In this document: positions 63,989 through 64,000 of the stretch, piece after piece | How the letters are laid out: each line of letters opens with the position of its first letter | How positions within the stretch are numbered: the stretch's first letter is position 1 | From: CAVWCW01 sp963753615 | Lineage (GTDB): Bacteria; Pseudomonadota; Gammaproteobacteria; Chromatiales; Chromatiaceae | Reading direction: 5' to 3' | Length of the DNA stretch: 64,000 bases | NCBI GenBank assembly: GCA_963753615.1 | Contig: CAVWCW010000005.1 | Span: 195,190-259,189 of the forward strand | Translations under genes and position numbers: made by a program | Notes under the pieces: model-generated | Database searches by the model: none | Told to the model about the DNA's origin: nothing | The model's input: the letters and a program-made list of their open reading frames with translations, nothing else

Positions 63989-64000
63989 CGTCTTCCCCGA

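Overview
The window looks like a piece of a GC-rich gammaproteobacterial chromosome. The divergent ispB / rplU-rpmA-obgE-proB block, a RoxA-type L16 hydroxylase, a fused Aas acyltransferase/ligase, LapG and an AttEFGH-like exporter are all typical of that class. I think of sulfur bacteria of the Chromatiales type, but no single gene proves the order. There is one tRNA (Pro, CGG), no rRNA and no CRISPR array. Most of the window reads as GC-rich core sequence. Several AT-richer stretches (about 14.5-15.2, 17.9-18.1, 19.7-20.8, 27.8-28.9 and 29.5-33.2 kb) look like accessory DNA and coincide with dispersed repeats.

Layout. 0-9.7 kb: OmpA-family protein (cut by the left edge), DMT transporter, roxA with a small GNAT operon, nudF, lapG, a CPA2 antiporter behind a strongly structured leader, an SRAP protease-like protein, a HAD phosphatase and an OsmC protein. 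9.7-14.1 kb: ABC ATPase, permease and AttH-like lipoprotein. 14.1-20.8 kb: repeat-rich, partly empty DNA with a small membrane protein between two inverted-repeat elements, a type III glutamine synthetase, a lipoprotein and an SGNH hydrolase. 20.9-27.5 kb: orphan hypE followed by a five-gene peptide/nickel-type ABC importer. 28-33.5 kb: a truncated subtilisin homologue without its catalytic His or Ser, then a secreted metzincin/partner operon bracketed by inverted repeat copies. 33.7-40 kb: an AsmA-like gene broken over several frames, and aas. 40.3-46.2 kb: phosphoesterase, a two-component system, and a divergent PspA-like/membrane/VWA operon. 46.2-48.9 kb: DUF3096, HD-GYP and a Tyr-rich secreted protein.

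The most interesting region is 49.3-58.4 kb, which I recognise as a GAK (ATP-grasp and kinase) locus of unknown function. It holds a CofD-related protein divergent from Nudix, a PhoU-like/APH-like fusion kinase, GAK ATP-grasp, HprK-related kinase B, a histidine phosphatase-Nudix fusion, a second histidine phosphatase, a metallophosphoesterase and an amphi-Trp protein. Stops and starts overlap or lie a few bases apart. The gene set pairs enzymes that attach phosphate or ligate with enzymes that remove phosphate, which suggests synthesis and turnover of a phosphorylated small molecule or peptide.

The right end holds proB, obgE, rpmA, rplU, ispB and tRNA-Pro, with a tyrosine-recombinase island starting at the tRNA 3' end.

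Caution: single-base indels break about a dozen otherwise intact genes, including the ribosomal proteins L21 and L27. Most are therefore probably sequence errors, and frameshifted genes are annotated here as continuous loci.
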